Of a stretch of 64,000 nucleotides of DNA, positions 44,054-52,205 are shown in pieces. The notes beneath the pieces were generated by a model, which had not been told where the DNA came from, did no database searches, and worked only from the letters and a program-made list of their open reading frames with translations. The translations under genes and the position numbers were made by a program. Every line of letters begins with the position of its first letter. The first letter of the stretch is position 1. This stretch comes from Accumulibacter sp031732795 (GTDB lineage: Bacteria > Pseudomonadota > Gammaproteobacteria > Burkholderiales > Rhodocyclaceae), in contig JAVMKC010000077.1 of assembly GCA_031732795.1 (NCBI GenBank), positions 1 to 64,000 on the forward strand, written 5' to 3'.

Positions 44054-45030
44054 CGACGGGTCTCCAGAACGTGGCTGACGACGGGGGCGTAGCCTTGCTG
44101 AACGGTATCGGGCTGGGATTTGGACAAGCGGCCGTCACCGCCGATGCCCTGACCGACGAACAGGCGAGCGGTGAACGGGCCGTCGGAAACGAAGACGGCG
44201 CCGGTCGCCGCCAGCAGCACCGGGGTCTTGAACGGCGTGCCGCCGCGGGCGGCGATGTTGCCATGGCGGCCGAAGCGGGTCAGCACTTGCCAATAGCTGG
44301 CGGTGGGTGAAAAGCCTTGTCCCTGCGGCGCGCAGGGCGCCAGCGTCCAGTGGGCGTTGGCCGCGGCGGCAACGGCAAAGGTCACCGCGGCCCGCCGTGC
44401 GACGCTGAATTTGCCGAGTCCGATGCCGGCGTCGCGGCCGAAGCCGGTCTGGCCGACGGCGGCGAGCAGTGCGCCGACTTCCGCCGCCGTCGTCCGTTCC
44501 TCGTCGAGCACCAGATAGAGGTCGATGGCCTGGCCGGCGGCATGGAAGGTCCGGGCGACGGAGTACGGGACGAAGGGGTCGCCGCCGGTGGTGCCGGTCC
44601 GGCGGTCGAGGGTGTTGTGCGCCTGCGCCCGACGTTGCGGCGCCTGGCCGTAGGCGGTGGCGTCGTCCACGGCCGGGGCCGGGGCCACGCTCAGAACGCC
44701 GTCGCGGTGATCGACGGCCAGCCAGCGCTTCTGTCGGGCGGCTTTGCGCTCGGCCGCGGCGTGCTGGCCGGCGTGCTCAGCAGCGACAGCGGACGGTTCC
44801 GCAAGCCGGTGCGGCAGCGTCGGCCGCGGCAGGTAGCCGGCCGGGAAGCCGTCGGAAACCACCAGCCAGGGGTGGCCGGCGGTGTAGCCGTGGAGTCGGC
44901 GGCGCAGTTCGGCCTCGCCGGCGGCTTCGCGCAGCGCCCAGCACAATTGGCCAAACAGGGTGTCGCCGGCCAGCGGGGTGCCGAGCGGCGTGTGCAGCGC
45001 CAGGGTGGCGCGGTGGAGAGTGTGGGCCAT
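44050..45030 (-). CDS. csm4: Type III-A effector subunit Csm4
   Basis: Cas5-like RAMP that binds the crRNA 5' tag and contacts Cas10. 326 aa. It has the N-terminal PLGTPLAGDTLFGQLCWALR segment (family: shxPSDTLFGALCWA), FPAGYLPRPTLP, and the glycine-rich FGRDAGIGLGKFSV and FVGQGIGGDGRLS motifs. An insertion of about 30 charged residues follows the first ~80 aa. It lies 4 bp after csm3, and its stop overlaps the csm5 ATG. Confidence 0.92.
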   Translation of the reverse strand: MAHTLHRATLALHTPLGTPLAGDTLFGQLCWALREAAGEAELRRRLHGYTAGHPWLVVSDGFPAGYLPRPTLPHRLAEPSAVAAEHAGQHAAAERKAARQKRWLAVDHRDGVLSVAPAPAVDDATAYGQAPQRRAQAHNTLDRRTGTTGGDPFVPYSVARTFHAAGQAIDLYLVLDEERTTAAEVGALLAAVGQTGFGRDAGIGLGKFSVARRAAVTFAVAAAANAHWTLAPCAPQGQGFSPTASYWQVLTRFGRHGNIAARGGTPFKTPVLLAATGAVFVSDGPFTARLFVGQGIGGDGRLSKSQPDTVQQGYAPVVSHVLETRR

Positions 45031-45034
45031 CGCT

Positions 45035-45745
45035 TTAGCCGCCGGCGGGAAAAAGCTGCAGATCGTCGAACGACGATTGGATCGGTTGGCCGTCGAGTGC
45101 CAATTCGCGCCAGGCGATCTTGCCGTAGCCGCGCGAGCCGGAGCCGCCCAAGCTGTCGGCGGCCAGCAGTTTGAGGCCGCGCAAGAGCAGCGGCAGCAGG
45201 TCTTCGCCGTCGATGACTTTCAGCGACAGCCGGAAATCGAATTCGGCCCCGGCGATCACCCGCTCGGTGAAACGGGGATTCTCGGCGACGCCGGCGATGC
45301 GGTTGATCGAGTTTTCACTTTTGGCTTCGGTACTCGACAGATGCTTTTCGCGCAGCCGGGCCAGCCAGGCGGGCTTCAGCGGACAGTCCCAGAAAGCGAG
45401 CCGGGTCGGGCCGATTTCACCGACCAGGGCGTCGATGTCGCCGCCGGGCGCGCCGCCGAACAGGCGCAGCAGGTCGCGCGCCGCCGGCGTATCGTTCGCC
45501 GACAGGTGCTGGAACGAGAAGGGATGGCCGTTGGCCGCCGTCACCAGGTCGAGCTGCCATTCGAGCAGCGCGCGGATTTTGCCTTTGAGCGACGAGCCGG
45601 GGATGTAGGGCTGGCCGTCGAGCGGATTTTTGACCACCGGATTGTCGGTGCCGCCGATGCGCATTTCGCTGTCGCCGGCGCCGATGTGCAAGCCGGTCTG
45701 CAGGGTCAGGGTGGCGGTAAGTTGCTGGATGCGGGTGAGTTGCAT
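45035..45745 (-). CDS. csm3: Type III-A effector subunit Csm3 (target-RNA nuclease)
   Basis: Cas7-like backbone subunit that coats the crRNA and cuts target RNA every six nucleotides. 236 aa. Hallmarks are LQTGLHIGAGDSEMRIGGTD, where D34 corresponds to the catalytic Asp of Csm3 proteins (D32/D33 elsewhere), NPVVKNPLDGQPYIPGSSLK with GKIRALLE, and the C-terminal GGSGSRGYGKIAW glycine-rich loop. RNA cleavage is therefore expected to be intact. The ATG at 45745 has AAGGA nine bases upstream. A 117-bp gap separates it from csm2. Confidence 0.95.
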   Translation of the reverse strand: MQLTRIQQLTATLTLQTGLHIGAGDSEMRIGGTDNPVVKNPLDGQPYIPGSSLKGKIRALLEWQLDLVTAANGHPFSFQHLSANDTPAARDLLRLFGGAPGGDIDALVGEIGPTRLAFWDCPLKPAWLARLREKHLSSTEAKSENSINRIAGVAENPRFTERVIAGAEFDFRLSLKVIDGEDLLPLLLRGLKLLAADSLGGSGSRGYGKIAWRELALDGQPIQSSFDDLQLFPAGG

Positions 45746-45862
45746 GAGAGAAGTCCTTGGCTCAAATGGGTTCGATGGATCGACCGGTGCGCGGGCTGTC
45801 GGCGGCGTCGTTCACGTCGGCGTCCGGCGTAGCGGCGGTTTGCAGAGCGTGGGGCATCGTTT

Positions 45863-46237
45863 TCACGAACGAAGCGGTTTGAGAAAGCCGAGCACGGCTT
45901 CGAAGTGCAGGCGGAAGTGATCGAGCGCCCGGGCGCTGGTGGTGGTTTTCAGGCAGCCGCTGAACCACTGGTGGAACTCCTCGTCGACGAGTTCGCGCCC
46001 TTTGGCGTAGGCGACCTTGGCGTTGAGCATGCGGATATACGCTTCGTACTGCTTGAATCGCTCATCGTCGTTCTGGATGCGTTCCTGCCAGCCGACCAGT
46101 TCGTCGTAAAAACGGCGGATCTGCGTCGTTTTGTTCATTTTTGGGGATTTCGCCTGATGGAGCCGATTGGCAACGTCTTCGGCGCGCCGGTTGAACAGTT
46201 CGGGGTCGGGGGGCGATTGGTCGAAATTGAAGTTCAT
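45863..46237 (-). CDS. csm2: Type III-A effector small subunit Csm2
   Basis: Small helical (Cas11-like) subunit that lines the target-RNA channel of the Csm filament. 124 aa, mainly helical, with the Csm2 pattern KMNKTTQIRRFYDELVGWQE (family: NKLRRFYDEV) and AYAKGRELVDEEFHQWF. AGGAGA lies seven bases before the ATG. The 136-bp gap to cas10 holds a copy of the locus palindrome and a -10-like TATGCT, so csm2 probably starts a separate transcript that includes csm3-csm4-csm5-cas6 and the array. Confidence 0.93.
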   Translation of the reverse strand: MNFNFDQSPPDPELFNRRAEDVANRLHQAKSPKMNKTTQIRRFYDELVGWQERIQNDDERFKQYEAYIRMLNAKVAYAKGRELVDEEFHQWFSGCLKTTTSARALDHFRLHFEAVLGFLKPLRS

Positions 46238-46258
46238 CGTCGTTTCTCCTGGAGGGGT

Positions 46259-46303
46259 AGCATAAGAGAGCGCTGCGGCGGCCGGCGCTTTGGCAAGCTT
46301 GCC
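46259..46303 (-). promoter_or_regulatory. Putative promoter/operator of csm2-csm3-csm4-csm5-cas6-array
   Basis: Perfect palindrome GGCAAGCTTGCC at 46292-46303 and a -10-like TATGCT at 46259-46264 (minus strand) with exactly 27 nt between them. It lies in the 136-bp gap between cas10 and csm2. Matches the arrangement before cas2a and before the first gene of the locus. Confidence 0.6.
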
Positions 46304-46373
46304 GTGGCGGCCTGCCGGGCGTCACCCGCGTCGGCCGGGTTGATCGGGGCGTGAGGGTCATCGGTGGCCGGAT

Positions 46374-49085
46374 TCATTGACGCTGGCGGTAGAGCAGCAC
46401 CGACAGCGGCAGGCGATAAGCGCCGCGGTATTTGCCGATCGCGCCGCCGATTTCGACGATCGCGTCGTCGAGCAGGCGCTGGCGGCGCTCGGCGTCGCCG
46501 CTGCCGAGCTGGTCGCGGAAGAAGCGTGCCAGCAGGTAATGCAGTTGCGAACGCCACATGGCGTCGCGTGGCTGCTGCTCGGCCTTGCCGGCGCGGTCGG
46601 CGAGTTGCAGCAGCGCGTAGACCAGGCCGCTGCTGAACGACGCGCCGTGGCGGCCGGCGCGTTCGATCAGCGCCTCGAGCGCCGCCTGGCGCGGCCCGAG
46701 CAGTGTCTGCCAGTCGTTCCAGGCGAGAGTGTTTTCCCACAGCGTCGCCGCGTTCTTGTCGGAGTCCTTGGCCGCTTTCAGCGCCTGCTCGGCGCGCTGC
46801 GCCAGTTGCCGGACCGGTGTTTTCGGGGGGCTCATGGTCAGCCCGGCTGAAAAAGTGATCTGCGGATTGGCCACGTAAGCGGCGAATTTTTCGCGCAGAG
46901 TCGTCGCCAGGGCCAGCGTCGATTCCCACGGACCGATCAGCAGAAAGTCGTCGCCACCGGCGAAGACGGTGTACGTGTGGCGGAAACGGCCGCCCCCCGG
47001 CGCGGCGTCGCCGTGCTCGCAGAACCAGGGCAGCCACAAGGCGAAAAAGGCGTGCACCTGGCGCGACAAAGCGGCCATCTTGGCAAAAGTCGGCCGGCGC
47101 AGACCGTTCTGAAACAGTTCGCCCAGGTTGTCGATGTCGCCTTTGAGGGTCATCAAGCCGATTTCGCCTTGCCAGCGGCCATTGCCGATCGGCCGGCGGT
47201 CTTCGCAGGCCAACAGATTCAAGGTCTTGATCGCCGCGCCGCCGGTTTCGGCTTCGTCCTGGAAATCCGCGTATTTGCCCGCGTCGCCCGCGCTCGTCGG
47301 CTCGTCGGCGGTGAAGCGCGGCACGTAGCTGTTGACGAAACGGCGGGCGTAACCGCGCCAGAGCGTTCCGTCGGCTTCGGCGGCGTCGAAATCCCAGACT
47401 CGGCGCAGAACGCCGCGGCGGGCCAGTTCGCCGTATTGGCCGGAGTCCTCGCCGCTAGGCACGATCGCCAGCCGGTAGCCGAAGTAGTCCAGGCCGAGCG
47501 CCGTGCCACGCGCGCGCTCCTCTGGGCCGAGCTCGCCCGCCGCTACGCCATCAACCTGCGTCGTGCCGCCCGCGCGCTCCCCCGCGCGCTCCTTTGGTAT
47601 GACCAGCAGCCGCGCGTGCCGGGTCAGTTGTTCGCCGATGCGGATCTGGTCGTCGGCCAGCGTGCTCAGGGCGTAGCCACGCCGTGCCGACGCCTGCGGG
47701 TCGGCGGGATGGCGGCCGTTGATCTGGCAGGCGCCGAGCCGGGCGTCGAAGGCGCCGAGAAAGCCGTTGAAAGTGACCGTCGCCTGCGCGTCGCAGAGCG
47801 CGAAACGCTGGTACTTGGCGGTATCGAGTGCGGCAAACAGCCGCTCGACCAACTGATCGAAGCGGCCGGCGGCGAAGTCGTCGCACGAGGCCGGCGTGCT
47901 GGCCAGTCCGACGCCGATTTCGCCGTAGGTTTGCTCCAGGCACCAGTCGTTGAGTTCCTGCCGGCAACGGGCGACGACAGTCTGCGCCTCGGCGGTGTTC
48001 GGCGCGACGATCAGGAATTTGCCGGCGGCGTTGGTGATCTGCGCCGTGGGCGGCAGTTCGAGCGCTTCGAGCAGCTTGAGCGCCGCGCATTCGGCGAGCA
48101 GCGACACCTGGAACGAGCGGCCGCGCAGCAGTTTGTGCGCGTGTTTCTGCGTCTGGCCGCCTTCGGCGAACAGGAAGGACTGGATGCCGAAGAAGTCGCC
48201 CTGGACGAGCAGAATCTTTTCTTCGCCCCAGCCTTCGCGCAAGGATGCGTCGGCGAAGTCGCCACGGTCGGCATGCCAGCGCCACAGCGCGACGGCCAGC
48301 GCGGCGGTCGCCTTGCTGTGGTCGTACAGCGAGACTTCGGGTTTGACGCCGAAAGCGGTCGCCGACGGAATGGCGTGCGTGACGGTCAGCCACAGGCTGT
48401 CGAAGTGGTCGAGCCACAGCGGCAGATCGGCGAGATGCGCCTTGGGGATGCGCCGCAGGCCGTCGAGCAAGGCTTGCCACAAGGCCCGGTACTCGGCGCG
48501 GGCGCTGGCGTCGTCGCTCGGCGTGCACTCGCCCCGGCGTTGCGGAAAGACGCTGTCCGGCGACAGGACCCGCAGCGGGTAACGCCAGGTGAGTCGGCCC
48601 TCGTCGACGCTCGGCTGGCCGATTTGTTCGAAAAGGGTCAGCAGACGGGCGCGGTAATGATTGTCCCGTTCCTTGGCCTGGTTGTATTTCTGGTCGAATT
48701 CCTCGCGCTCGAAGCCGGAGGCGACGCGGTCGGCGGTGGCGACGATCCATTGCAGAAAGGTTTGCGGGCAATGGTGGGCACTGGCGGCGTTGACCGCCGA
48801 ATCGGGCGTATCGCCGTCGCCAGCCGGCAGAAAAGGCGGGCTGTCGCGGCGCAGATCGGGAAAATGGCCGGTGGCTTCGAGCGCGTCCCAGGCCAGACCG
48901 GTGTAGGCGGCATGCACATGGCTGTGCCAGCCGCTGTGCTTGCCGGTCGGGTGCCAGGGACAATAGAGGTTCTTGTGGGCGTCGAGGCGGTCGTGATGCG
49001 GCAGACCGGCGCGTTCGGCGAGTTTGCCGAGGTCGTGCAGCAGAGCGGCCAGCGCGACGCGGGTTGCAGGGATGAGGCTGTTCAT
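46374..49085 (-). CDS. cas10: Type III-A signature protein Cas10/Csm1
   Basis: Large subunit of the Csm complex; on target-RNA binding it makes cyclic oligoadenylates and, through its HD domain, can cut ssDNA. 903 aa. The HD nuclease pair H17-D18 is in ALLHDLGKLAERAG. The Palm2 cyclase motif GGDD is at 710-713 (TVFAGGDDFLLIG). Both active sites are thus present. A second conserved segment is MTLKGDIDNLGELFQNGL; a zinc-ribbon CxxC pair is not obvious. It follows the CARF-HEPN gene by 131 bp. Functional cyclase fits the two CARF proteins encoded upstream. Confidence 0.95.
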   Translation of the reverse strand: MNSLIPATRVALAALLHDLGKLAERAGLPHHDRLDAHKNLYCPWHPTGKHSGWHSHVHAAYTGLAWDALEATGHFPDLRRDSPPFLPAGDGDTPDSAVNAASAHHCPQTFLQWIVATADRVASGFEREEFDQKYNQAKERDNHYRARLLTLFEQIGQPSVDEGRLTWRYPLRVLSPDSVFPQRRGECTPSDDASARAEYRALWQALLDGLRRIPKAHLADLPLWLDHFDSLWLTVTHAIPSATAFGVKPEVSLYDHSKATAALAVALWRWHADRGDFADASLREGWGEEKILLVQGDFFGIQSFLFAEGGQTQKHAHKLLRGRSFQVSLLAECAALKLLEALELPPTAQITNAAGKFLIVAPNTAEAQTVVARCRQELNDWCLEQTYGEIGVGLASTPASCDDFAAGRFDQLVERLFAALDTAKYQRFALCDAQATVTFNGFLGAFDARLGACQINGRHPADPQASARRGYALSTLADDQIRIGEQLTRHARLLVIPKERAGERAGGTTQVDGVAAGELGPEERARGTALGLDYFGYRLAIVPSGEDSGQYGELARRGVLRRVWDFDAAEADGTLWRGYARRFVNSYVPRFTADEPTSAGDAGKYADFQDEAETGGAAIKTLNLLACEDRRPIGNGRWQGEIGLMTLKGDIDNLGELFQNGLRRPTFAKMAALSRQVHAFFALWLPWFCEHGDAAPGGGRFRHTYTVFAGGDDFLLIGPWESTLALATTLREKFAAYVANPQITFSAGLTMSPPKTPVRQLAQRAEQALKAAKDSDKNAATLWENTLAWNDWQTLLGPRQAALEALIERAGRHGASFSSGLVYALLQLADRAGKAEQQPRDAMWRSQLHYLLARFFRDQLGSGDAERRQRLLDDAIVEIGGAIGKYRGAYRLPLSVLLYRQRQ

Positions 49086-49216
49086 GGGCGGGTCTCCGGG
49101 TCATCCTGGAAAAAGGGGTCGAACACGGCCGGCTGGCGGCGTCGCTGGCAGGGAGAATCTGGTGTCGCCCGGCGGGAAAGACGGTGCCAGGAGCCTGGCG
49201 GGCCACCGGCGACGAT

Positions 49217-50386
49217 TCATGGTTTGAACAGTTCGCGGCGCAGCGTTTTCAGCGTCTCGCGCAGCTTGCTTTCGTCGGTCAGCACCTTGTCGTCGTCCGC
49301 GGAGCGGGGACGGACGCCGTGCGCCAGGGCGTTGCGCAGATGTTCGAGCTGGCGGACCACCGGTGTCTGCACGCTGGCCGCCTGATACGCTTCGCGCCGG
49401 CAGTCGAAGTCGTTGGGGTTGTCGCGCCGGTCGTTGCAGGCCCGGGTGACGAAGGCTTCGTAGAGCAGGATCGCCGCCCGCAGGTAATCGTGGCGGTCGT
49501 AGTAGGCGTCGGCCAGCGAGCGCTCCCAGTCGTCGCGTCGCGGGCCGCGGAACCAGCCGATGCGTTTCTTGAGCGTTTCGCGGAACAGGTGGCCGAGCCG
49601 CCCGCGATGCGTTTCGATCGCCGAAAAGACGCCGGTCAGCATTTCGCGCGCCTTGACCGGGTTGTTGGTCCGTTCGTAATACGCCGCCGTCGCCAGTTGC
49701 CGGGCGCGCGCCGCCTGCAGACCGTCGGCTTCGAGCAGTGGCGCGAAAACGGCGTAGTCGCCATCCTTGTCGTAACAGGCCAGCGCGTCGACCCAGTCGA
49801 GCAGGGTCAACAACCCGCCGAGCCGCAGCACCGGCGTTTCGCCGGCCGGTGAGCGCATGTCCCAGGCGCCGTAATAGACGTCCTCGACGGTGACGCCGAC
49901 CACCCGCGCCAGATAGCGCGCGGCGACCAGCGCCAGCACCGGCAGGTGGCGGAAGGAATGCGTCACGTCCAGGCACAGCCGTTCGCCCGGCGCGACGACC
50001 GCCGCCAGCCGCTGCAGGATGTCGACCTGCTCGGCGACGTCGCGAGCATAGGGAATCAGCAGGCCGACGACGGGAATGCCGAGCCGCCCGGCCAGTTCCC
50101 GACAGGGCAGTTCGAGCAGCGTTTCATCGACCTGTTCGTGCTCGACCGCAGCCATCAATTCGAGAACGGCGCCGTCGTCGGCGCCCTGGCGTTCGAAAAA
50201 GACGTCCCACATGCTGCCGCGCGTGCCGACGACGATCAGCCGTTCGGCCCGCAGATGGTCGGCCAGCGCCAGCCCGAAGAACGGCACGTTACGGGTCGAG
50301 CCATCGTCGAAACGGTAGGTGGTGGTCTGATAGCCGGTTTGCGGGTCGCTGCGGCCTTTGCCGAGGAAACTGATCAGTGTGGTCAT
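49217..50386 (-). CDS. CARF-HEPN ribonuclease (Csx1/Csx2, TM1812-like)
   Basis: Ancillary RNase expected to be switched on by cyclic oligoadenylate made by Cas10. 389 aa. The N-terminal CARF domain has the family start TLISFLGKGRSDPQTGYQTT, PFFGLALADHLRAERLIVVG and the ligand-pocket motif LDVTHSFRHLPVLAL. The C-terminal HEPN domain has the RxxxxH active site R351-H356 (RNALAHG). The central part is helical. First residues MTTLISFLGKG and ATG at 50386; 96 bp after the upstream CARF gene. Catalytic residues look intact, so collateral RNA cleavage is expected. Confidence 0.9.
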   Translation of the reverse strand: MTTLISFLGKGRSDPQTGYQTTTYRFDDGSTRNVPFFGLALADHLRAERLIVVGTRGSMWDVFFERQGADDGAVLELMAAVEHEQVDETLLELPCRELAGRLGIPVVGLLIPYARDVAEQVDILQRLAAVVAPGERLCLDVTHSFRHLPVLALVAARYLARVVGVTVEDVYYGAWDMRSPAGETPVLRLGGLLTLLDWVDALACYDKDGDYAVFAPLLEADGLQAARARQLATAAYYERTNNPVKAREMLTGVFSAIETHRGRLGHLFRETLKKRIGWFRGPRRDDWERSLADAYYDRHDYLRAAILLYEAFVTRACNDRRDNPNDFDCRREAYQAASVQTPVVRQLEHLRNALAHGVRPRSADDDKVLTDESKLRETLKTLRRELFKP

Positions 50387-50482
50387 GATTGGGTTCCGGA
50401 GGTAATCGATCGATGCGGAAGAGCGAGGTTTGGCCGGGCGTCCGGCGCGTAATCACAGGCGTGGCAGACGCGTTTCATCCGT

Positions 50483-51634
50483 TCAAACCGCTTCGGGCGG
50501 CGGCAATTCGCGGTAGTGGATCGCTGCCGCGGGCAAGTCGAGCCGGTACCGCCGCGGCAGCGTGCCGCCGTCGCTGATCAGGTACGGTCCGGCGGCGGGG
50601 CCCAGTTCGTGGCGCAGCGCCTTTCTGAGCTTCGACAGATGCGTCGAGAAGTAGCTGCCGTCCATTCCCTCACGCAACGCACGCGTGGTGGGATTGCGGT
50701 CGCCGAACGGCCCGACGATCCAACGCCATTCGTTCAGGTAGCGCGTTTTCCATGCCTCGTCCGGTGCCTCCTTGGTCGGCGCCGGCAGCGGCGGCTCGGC
50801 GCGTTGTGCGCGGCGGGCAAAGACGCTGAGCAGCGCCAGTTCGGCAGGCGGCAGGATGAAGGTCCGGCTGGCGGCGCAAACGCGCCGGTTGGCCAGATCG
50901 ATCACCAGTTCCTTGGGCGCCAGCGCGTGACGGGCAGCGGCGACGGTCTCGTTGTAACTGGCGCGGCCGCTGAGCAGGGCCTCCGGCAGACCGTGACGCA
51001 AGCTGACGAACGGCAGTTCGGCCAGCGTCACCCGCGCCTGCGCGGTATCGACCAGGCGGCCGCCGGCGACTTCGAGAGTCCGGCTGACCGGCGTCGGGTA
51101 ATAGAAGCCGATGCTCGATTCGAAAGGCTCGGAGACCAGCACGTGCGACAACCGGTCCTGCGGCCGGCCATGGAGCGACAGCGCGTAGCCCAGAAAGAAG
51201 CCCATCGTCTTGCGGCCGCCGGCGATCGAGACATGCAGCGCGCAATCCGGGTCGGCGGTGAATTCGCGGATCACGGCGGTGATGTCGTCGGCCGCCCGAC
51301 GGTTGTCTTCGGGAGAGCGGATGTCGTCGAGCGCTACACCGTCTCCGGCGCCGAGCACGTGGATCGTCCCGGCGTCGAAACGGATCGGCGGCAGCGCGTA
51401 ATCCCGGCACAAGTGGTGGAACCAGCCGGGATCGTTCGACAGCAGCGCCAGTCGCGCTTTCTCGGCGCCGTTGCCGGTGGTGATCAAATGGATTTCGGTC
51501 GGCACGAAAGCCCGCTCCGCCGGCGCGACGGCCAACGCGTAAAGGGTTTCGGTGACGATCTGCGGCGACAGGCCGGTGACGGCGACGAGAATCCGCCGCG
51601 GGTAATCGGCCGGATGGTGGCGAGTGGCATGCAT
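50483..51634 (-). CDS. CARF protein of the NE0113 family (TIGR02584) with a winged-helix-like C-terminus
   Basis: A 383-aa protein. Residues 1-~200 match the Cas_NE0113 CARF family: RRILVAVTGLSPQIVTETLY, then PTEIHLITTGNGAEKARLAL, the highly conserved HVSIAGGRKTMGFFLGYALS, then RLSHVLVSEPFESSIGFYYP. The C-terminal ~130 residues have no HEPN RxxxxH; the stretch FSTHLSKLRKALRHELG ... YLISDGGTLPRRYRLDLP resembles the wing of an OmpR-type DNA-binding domain (inference). It could therefore be a cOA-responsive regulator or a ring nuclease rather than an RNase. First gene of the locus, with the palindrome/-10 element upstream. Confidence 0.8.
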   Translation of the reverse strand: MHATRHHPADYPRRILVAVTGLSPQIVTETLYALAVAPAERAFVPTEIHLITTGNGAEKARLALLSNDPGWFHHLCRDYALPPIRFDAGTIHVLGAGDGVALDDIRSPEDNRRAADDITAVIREFTADPDCALHVSIAGGRKTMGFFLGYALSLHGRPQDRLSHVLVSEPFESSIGFYYPTPVSRTLEVAGGRLVDTAQARVTLAELPFVSLRHGLPEALLSGRASYNETVAAARHALAPKELVIDLANRRVCAASRTFILPPAELALLSVFARRAQRAEPPLPAPTKEAPDEAWKTRYLNEWRWIVGPFGDRNPTTRALREGMDGSYFSTHLSKLRKALRHELGPAAGPYLISDGGTLPRRYRLDLPAAAIHYRELPPPEAV

Positions 51635-51666
51635 CGGTTCGTTTCAGTGGGTGGGAACTGCCGACG

Positions 51667-51711
51667 ATTATCCGGGGTGTTTGCCCGGTCGCTGCCGATG
51701 GCAAGCTTGCG
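51667..51711 (-). promoter_or_regulatory. Putative promoter/operator of the CARF-csx-cas10 unit
   Basis: A palindrome copy with one mismatch (on the plus strand GGCAAGCTTGCG, 51700-51711) and a -10-like GATAAT (51667-51672, minus strand) with exactly 27 nt between them; the predicted 5' leader before the ATG at 51634 is about 26 nt. Third member of the set found before csm2 and cas2a. Confidence 0.6.
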
Positions 51712-51970
51712 GCGGTGAGCTCCCCATTCGCCGCTATCGTGCCATGACTGTTGGTTGGCAATTGTCACATAAAAGCAATTCGTTGCATCCAGTATTTCGA
51801 CTCGTTGGCGCCTCGGGCGGCATTGGGCCTTTGGCGTCCGAACGTTGAAACTTGGCCGAATCAGTTTGCTAATCGTCCAGGAGAAGCTGGAAACCAAAAC
51901 GTGGCAGGCAGAGAGAAGCGCCGGGGGAATCATTTGCGCTTGCACCTCACCACCGATCATGATTTTTTCT

Positions 51971-52105
51971 GGTTCCCAAAGTCCGCCTTGGGAACCCCAT
52001 TTTTTGAAATTCCCGCTTGCGGACCGCGGCTTCGCAGATCAGATCAGGCCGGGAAAGGACGCTGGAGCGTCCCGGAGTGGGTTCCCAAGGTGGGCCTTGG
52101 GAACC
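51971..52105. repeat. REP-like palindrome cluster
   Basis: Two 26-bp palindromes bound this block: 51971-51996 (GGTTCCCAAAG ... CCTTGGGAACC, one mismatch) and 52080-52105 (GGTTCCCAAGG, 4-nt loop, CCTTGGGAACC, perfect 11-bp stem). Between them is a third perfect stem, GGACGCT-GG-AGCGTCC (52057-52072). None is followed by a clear T-run. The layout suggests a dispersed extragenic palindromic element. Confidence 0.7.
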
Positions 52106-52205
52106 AAACAGACGGTAAATCCTGGGACTCAGAAAGTTGATCGGTGGTAAGGCGCTTGCACCGACCCGCTTTCTGCGGAGCCGCCCGCGGCCTACAATGC
52201 ACCTC

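Larger units (their letters stand above)
51635..52205. other. Intergenic region between the CRISPR locus and the PIN module
   Basis: 571 bp without a gene. The left part holds the promoter of the CRISPR locus. The right part (51971-52105) holds a cluster of palindromes listed separately. No open frame has family resemblance. Start of the plus-strand gene at 52206. Confidence 0.6.

Noticed and set aside
46977..49385. 802-codon open frame on the plus strand, antisense to cas10
   Set aside because: The minus strand carries a clear Cas10 with HD and GGDD motifs. The plus frame is a long antisense shadow typical of GC-rich DNA and has no family resemblance.
51484..51960. 158-codon minus-strand frame upstream of the CARF gene
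   Set aside because: It reads through the proposed promoter and palindrome and has no family resemblance; the CARF frame from 51634 is complete.
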